Shown one piece after another: positions 60,181 through 64,000 of a stretch of DNA of 64,000 bases (position 1 is its first letter; each line of letters starts with the position of its first letter). The notes below the pieces were generated by a model. It saw only the letters and a list, made by a program, of their open reading frames with translations, had not been told where the DNA came from and searched no databases. This DNA is from an uncultured Prevotellaceae bacterium (lineage in GTDB: Bacteria; Bacteroidota; Bacteroidia; Bacteroidales; Muribaculaceae). The position numbers and the translations under genes are program-made. The stretch spans positions 62,001 through 126,000 of the forward strand of contig ONOU01000003.1 of NCBI GenBank assembly GCA_900319525.1, read 5' to 3'.

Positions 60181-61197
60181 ATGGCAAGACAGCGCATAGC
60201 ATACATCGACTTCATGAAGTGCTTGTGCATCATGCTCATCGTGATGTACCATATTGACCATGAGTTCTTCAATCGGTTGGCTCCCAATATGAATAATGCG
60301 TTGCAGGCTTTCCGCTTGCCGATGTACTATTTCATTTCGGGTATTTTCTTCAAGCTATATCAAGGGTTTCTCGACTTCACGCGGCGCAAGGTGAACAACA
60401 TTCTTGTGCCGTTTGTTTTTTTTATTGTGCTCAGCTATGCGTGCAAGTGTGTCGAGGCCTTGTTGCGCATGATGATCGGCGCTGATCCTGTCGATCTCAA
60501 TCCCATAGCCCTGGTTGAGCCGTTTTACCTGCGCTCCTGGTTGGGGACAACACCATTGTGGTTCCTGCTCAGCCTCTTCTGGGTCAATGTGCTCTTCTAT
60601 GCCATTCAACGCTGGATCAGGCCGTTGTGGGCACTGCTGGCTGTGACGATAGCGGCTTCGGCTATTGGCTATTCCCTTGCGGTCAACAAGATTCAACTTT
60701 CGCTCATGATGGACACTTCGCTGGTGACTTTGCCCTACTTTGTCCTAGGCTGGTTTTTCAACCGCATGGGCGCTTTGACACCCTCGCGCTGGGACCGATG
60801 GGGAGTGTTGGCGCTTGCATTGGTAGCAATACCCATTTACCGGTACAGTGACTTCCTGAATCTTCACTATCAGGTGCTGCCGTCCTACTGGAAACTTTAC
60901 CTGTTTCCTTTCATGGCTATCATAGCGCTATTCTGGGCATGCAAACCGTTACCCCGGGTGCCGCTGTTGTGCCATTATGGTCAGTACTCACTCATTATTC
61001 TGGGAACGCATCCGCTGTTCTTCTTGCCCTTGCGGTTCCTGTTTATCCACTATGGATTTGAACCGAGTACGGCACTCACATTGCTGGTGTTTGCCTTGAC
61101 CATGTTGCTGGAGTTGCCCACGATTTGGCTTCTCAAGACTTATTTCCCACGTTTTGTGGCTCAGCAGCCATTCTTCAAACCTGGGTGGAAATTGTAG
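60181..61197 (+). CDS. Membrane acyltransferase (acyltransferase_3 family)
   Basis: A 338-residue multi-pass membrane protein with about ten helices. The N-terminal motif RIAYIDFMKCLCIMLIVMYH has the family His at the end of helix 1. RLPMYYFISGIFFKLYQGF is the second motif, and HYGQYSLIILGTHPLFFLPL the C-terminal one. Its position directly after FkbH-ACP suggests transfer of a glyceryl or other ACP-bound group onto a lipid-linked or exported glycan. The usual donor in this family is acetyl-CoA, so an ACP donor would be a departure. It is the last gene of the polysaccharide locus; the next gene begins eight bases later. Confidence 0.87.
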   Translation: MARQRIAYIDFMKCLCIMLIVMYHIDHEFFNRLAPNMNNALQAFRLPMYYFISGIFFKLYQGFLDFTRRKVNNILVPFVFFIVLSYACKCVEALLRMMIGADPVDLNPIALVEPFYLRSWLGTTPLWFLLSLFWVNVLFYAIQRWIRPLWALLAVTIAASAIGYSLAVNKIQLSLMMDTSLVTLPYFVLGWFFNRMGALTPSRWDRWGVLALALVAIPIYRYSDFLNLHYQVLPSYWKLYLFPFMAIIALFWACKPLPRVPLLCHYGQYSLIILGTHPLFFLPLRFLFIHYGFEPSTALTLLVFALTMLLELPTIWLLKTYFPRFVAQQPFFKPGWKL

Positions 61198-61204
61198 ATT
61201 GATC

Positions 61205-62260
61205 ATGAAGTATATATTTCGTCTGGTTGCGATCATCGCAGCCTTTGTTTTGCTCTTTGCTGCCTATGGCGGTAGGGTTGACCCTGCAATCTGGTCGTTG
61301 CCGTCGCTGGCGTCGCTGGCGTTGCCCGCGGTGGCGCTGGTCGTGTTGGCGCTGCTGGCTGTGCTTGCGTTGTTCAGGCAATGGCGGGCAGCGGTGATTC
61401 TCGTTGGAGCGTTGCTGCTGGCATGGCCCACGTTACGCTTGATTCAGCCCATTCATCTCGTTGACCCTAAGGCCGATACCTCTAAGCAACAACTCAAGGT
61501 CATGACCATGAATGTCACCGAGTTTAACTGGCAGGAGACAACGGCCGAGCCCAGCAAGAACATGCGTTACATCCTTGACGTTGACGCCGATGTGGTGGTC
61601 ATCCAGGAAGGGCTGGTATATTTCTCCTATGAACAGCAGGAACGCATCAAGCCGCTGCTCGATGAGTTGTACCGCAAGTACCCTTATCGCAAGAAGCCGT
61701 TCTTTGACGTGGGCATCCTGTCCAAGTATCCCTACACCGAGGTGGAATCTCCCGAGCTGGCACAGGATTCGCTGGGCTACTTCATCAAGGCCTGGGATGT
61801 GGACGCTCCTGGTGGTGAGTTGCGCGTCGTGAGCATGCACCTGAGCTCACTGCGCCTCAATAGCAATGAGCGAGGGGTCATCGAGTCGATAAATATGCCT
61901 TCAGGACGCAAACGCCGCATCAAGTCGGTTGCCCGCAAGCTGGATAATGGCTTCATCAGCCACGCCCGGCAGGCAAGGGCCATGAGAAAACTGCTCGATG
62001 ACACACCTGGTGATGTGCTGGTCATGGGAGACCTGAATGACACGCCTGGCTCATTTGCCTATCGCATCGTGAGCGGTGACGACATGAGGGACGCATGGGC
62101 CGAGACGGGTTCGGGTCCGGCTTACACGTTTAATGCCAACCACTTGTATGTGAAAATTGACCATATCCTGTATCGCGGTAACCTCAAGCCGTTGTGGTGC
62201 CGTTGTGAGAAGGCTGGCGAGAGTGACCATTATCCGCTGGTTGCCTTGTTTGAACGGTAA
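61205..62260 (+). CDS. Membrane-anchored endonuclease/exonuclease/phosphatase-family protein
   Basis: A 351-residue protein from ATG 61205, with three N-terminal hydrophobic helices (residues about 4-24, 30-58, 62-82) and an EEP-fold catalytic domain beyond. Motifs: LKVMTMNVTEF, VVVIQEGLVYFS, DVGILSKYPYTE, RVVSMHLSSLRL, VLVMGDLNDTPGSF and GESDHYPLVALF, in the usual order of Mg-dependent phosphodiesterases. It is located at the membrane with the domain probably outside the cytoplasm. The substrate is not defined (nucleic acid or phospholipid head group). An upstream in-frame codon at 61154 lies within the previous gene and is rejected. It follows the acyltransferase by seven bases. Confidence 0.88.
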   Translation: MKYIFRLVAIIAAFVLLFAAYGGRVDPAIWSLPSLASLALPAVALVVLALLAVLALFRQWRAAVILVGALLLAWPTLRLIQPIHLVDPKADTSKQQLKVMTMNVTEFNWQETTAEPSKNMRYILDVDADVVVIQEGLVYFSYEQQERIKPLLDELYRKYPYRKKPFFDVGILSKYPYTEVESPELAQDSLGYFIKAWDVDAPGGELRVVSMHLSSLRLNSNERGVIESINMPSGRKRRIKSVARKLDNGFISHARQARAMRKLLDDTPGDVLVMGDLNDTPGSFAYRIVSGDDMRDAWAETGSGPAYTFNANHLYVKIDHILYRGNLKPLWCRCEKAGESDHYPLVALFER

Positions 62261-62320
62261 TGGATACACTAAATGCTTCTATTTCCCGTTCTATACAATA
62301 TAACTCTTGAGAGAACAAAA

Positions 62321-63754
62321 ATGAAGAATACAAAGAGATACCTGTTGTGGATCATCGTCGCTGGCTGTGTCGCGCTGATGCTCAACTCGTGCATAGAGGA
62401 CGGTTTCACGACCTCATCAAGTGATGTGCTCGCGTTCAACAAGGACACGGTCGCCTTTGACACTGTCATCACGATGCAGGGGACGACCACCAAGCAGATG
62501 GTGGTCTATAACCGCAGCAAGAAACAGATCAACATATCGTCCATCAAGGTGGCCGGACTGGCTACCAAGGGGCATTTCCACCTCAATGTGGATGGTGTGC
62601 GCGGTGATGAGTTCCAGAATGTGGAAATCCGCGGCAATGATTCCATCTTTATCTTTATCGAGGCAAAGCTTGATGAGATGGAGAAAGACGAGCCCACACT
62701 GCTTGAGGATCGACTTGAGTTTGTGACCAACGGGGTGAGCCAGAGCGTCTTGCTCACGGCTTGGGGCCAGGACGTCGTGAGGATGAGGGGGGATACCATC
62801 TCCCGCAGCATGCATTTCACGGCCGACAAGCCCTACCTGATCTATGACACGGTGTTTGTCAAGGACAGGGCCACAATCACCCTGGATGCCGGTGCCACCT
62901 TGCTCTTCCACGACAAAGCCGCATTACGGTGTGCTGGACGCATGGTTGCCAACGGAACGGCCGAAGCCCCAGTCACCCTGCGGGGCGACCGTCTGGACCA
63001 TGTGGTGGGCACCACAAGTTTTGACGTTATGTCCGGTCAATGGGGCGGTGTGATTTTCACTCCTCCAACGATGGGTAATGTGCTCAATCACGTGATTATG
63101 AAGGGCAGCTCCATCGGCATGCATTGTAGCGCGGGAGGTGACACGACCCATTGCGCGCTCAAGCTCGTCAACTGCGTCTTGACCAATTCGGCTTCTACTT
63201 GCCTGGCTACTGCTGCCTGCTACGTTCAGCTCATAGGAACCGAGATCAGTGATGCGGCCGAGGAGGTCGCCTATTTTGCCGGCGGCAAGATCTCGGCGTC
63301 GCAGTGCACCTTTGCCAACTACTACCTGTTTAAGGTGCCGTCGTTGCCCATCGTCAACATCTTTGATGTGGAGTTCAGCAATGGAACCATCGGTAAAATC
63401 AAGGCCGACTTCAACAACTGCATCATTTATGGCCTCTCGTCAGAGATTAACGAGGGCACACTCGACGACTTTAACGTCTATCTGCGTTACTGCTTGCTTA
63501 AGAGTGCCGGCACCAACGATGCGCACTTCATCAACTGCATCTGGGAGGCCGACCCCTGTTTCCTCACTGTGCGTGACGACCATTTCTTTGACTACCGCCT
63601 GGGTAACGAGAGTGATGCTATCGGCAAGGGAAATCTGGACCTTTGCCCTGCCGAGGCCCGTTATGACCGCTACGGCAACGACAGGCTTGTTAGCGGTGCC
63701 ATTGATTTGGGCGCCTATGTCTGGGTCAACATCCCAGAGGAAGATGGCAATTAA
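62321..63754 (+). CDS. Beta-helix-like surface lipoprotein
   Basis: A 477-residue lipoprotein from ATG 62321 (an in-frame codon at 62273 lies too far upstream to keep the signal peptide). The signal sequence ends with lipobox LNSC (Cys near residue 23). An Ig-like or cupredoxin-like N-terminal region is followed by a right-handed parallel beta-helix-like region (about 190-400), with strand turns such as ATITLDAGATLLFHDKAALR, WGGVIFTPPTMGNVLNHVIM and GKISASQCTFANYYLF. Members of this kind sit on the outer membrane of Bacteroidales and bind or cleave glycans; no catalytic residue can be named here. It is separated from the EEP gene by 60 bases. Confidence 0.82.
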   Translation: MKNTKRYLLWIIVAGCVALMLNSCIEDGFTTSSSDVLAFNKDTVAFDTVITMQGTTTKQMVVYNRSKKQINISSIKVAGLATKGHFHLNVDGVRGDEFQNVEIRGNDSIFIFIEAKLDEMEKDEPTLLEDRLEFVTNGVSQSVLLTAWGQDVVRMRGDTISRSMHFTADKPYLIYDTVFVKDRATITLDAGATLLFHDKAALRCAGRMVANGTAEAPVTLRGDRLDHVVGTTSFDVMSGQWGGVIFTPPTMGNVLNHVIMKGSSIGMHCSAGGDTTHCALKLVNCVLTNSASTCLATAACYVQLIGTEISDAAEEVAYFAGGKISASQCTFANYYLFKVPSLPIVNIFDVEFSNGTIGKIKADFNNCIIYGLSSEINEGTLDDFNVYLRYCLLKSAGTNDAHFINCIWEADPCFLTVRDDHFFDYRLGNESDAIGKGNLDLCPAEARYDRYGNDRLVSGAIDLGAYVWVNIPEEDGN

Positions 63755-63775
63755 CCAGAATTCATCTGTAAAGAT

Positions 63776-64000
63776 ATGAAACGATTATTGATCATGTCAA
63801 TGCTCGTTATGGCATTGACTGCTTGCATGAGTGCTGCGTCCGGCGGTGGTGAGTATTCCCAACTGCCCAAGCATGAGTTCCGTGGCGCTTGGATGCACAT
63901 CATCGGTCAGGGGCAGTATGCCAAGATGAACCCCGACCAGATGCGCGAGTACCTTATCGGCCAACTTGACCTGCTGCAACGTGCCAATTGCAATGCTGTC
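63776..64000 (+). CDS. GHL10-type glycoside-hydrolase-like lipoprotein (partial, 3' end outside)
   Basis: Only the first 75 codons are inside the window. A signal peptide with lipobox (LVMALTACMSA) leads into HEFRGAWMHIIGQGQYAKMN and QMREYLIGQLDLLQRANCNA. The EFRGAW pattern and the following helix are typical of the GHL10/DUF187 family of putative glycosidases in Bacteroidales, which often begin like this. It begins 22 bases after the beta-helix gene, probably in the same transcription unit. The frame is open to the window edge. Glycosidase activity is a family assignment only. Confidence 0.75.
   Translation, partial: MKRLLIMSMLVMALTACMSAASGGGEYSQLPKHEFRGAWMHIIGQGQYAKMNPDQMREYLIGQLDLLQRANCNAV

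Overview
The window looks like a chromosomal segment of a Bacteroidales bacterium, most likely of the gut Muribaculaceae/Prevotellaceae type (inference). The signs are repeated Bacteroidetes promoters (-33 TTG, 19-20 bp spacer, -7 TAnnTTTG), few Shine-Dalgarno sequences, secreted proteins with dockerin-like repeats and a type IX-like C-terminal tail, and a large mosaic surface-polysaccharide locus. No tRNA, rRNA, CRISPR array or insertion sequence was seen.

Layout. 1-3625: an AT-rich island with an XRE regulator and a McrB/McrC-type restriction pair, preceded by an operator-promoter that seems to make a leaderless message. 3817-5058: a RecA-like ATPase with a broken P-loop. 5343-7643: a secreted endonuclease I with appended domains. 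7726-11565 (minus): UDP-glucose dehydrogenase and a Wzc-type tyrosine kinase. 11817-16175 (minus): myo-inositol-phosphate synthase, a nucleotidyltransferase, a HAD hydrolase and PdxA, which may supply inositol lipid. 16341-17357 (minus): a membrane acyltransferase.

From 17517 a promoter drives a long plus-strand polysaccharide locus of about 43 kb. It opens with an aminotransferase, an ATP-grasp ligase and an epimerase. A variable section follows with two Wzx flippases, one EpsG-like polymerase, nine intact GT2, five GT4 and one GT32 glycosyltransferases (counting the GT4 at 44380 and the GT2 at 57329), two membrane acyltransferases, a nucleotidyltransferase-fold/ParB-fold pair, and one decayed GT2 pseudogene (41920-42871). 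Base composition switches inside two genes (near 19430 and near 47580), which suggests recombination boundaries.

From 44380 to 61197 the locus changes character. A PglA-like transferase and a PglC-like initiating phosphoglycosyl transferase are followed by an ATP-grasp/PglD fusion, a ketoreductase-like SDR, four acyl carrier proteins, an acyl-adenylating enzyme, two KAS III enzymes, a second ATP-grasp, a metallo-beta-lactamase-fold protein, a sugar aminotransferase, a stand-alone PglD, a VOC protein, an FkbH-type glyceryl-ACP enzyme and a membrane acyltransferase. My reading is that short acyl (and probably glyceryl) groups are built on dedicated ACPs and then placed on an amino sugar or on the finished glycan. 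This is the best candidate for an undescribed system in the window. The right end (61205-64000) carries an exported phosphodiesterase-like protein, a beta-helix lipoprotein and the start of a GHL10-type lipoprotein.
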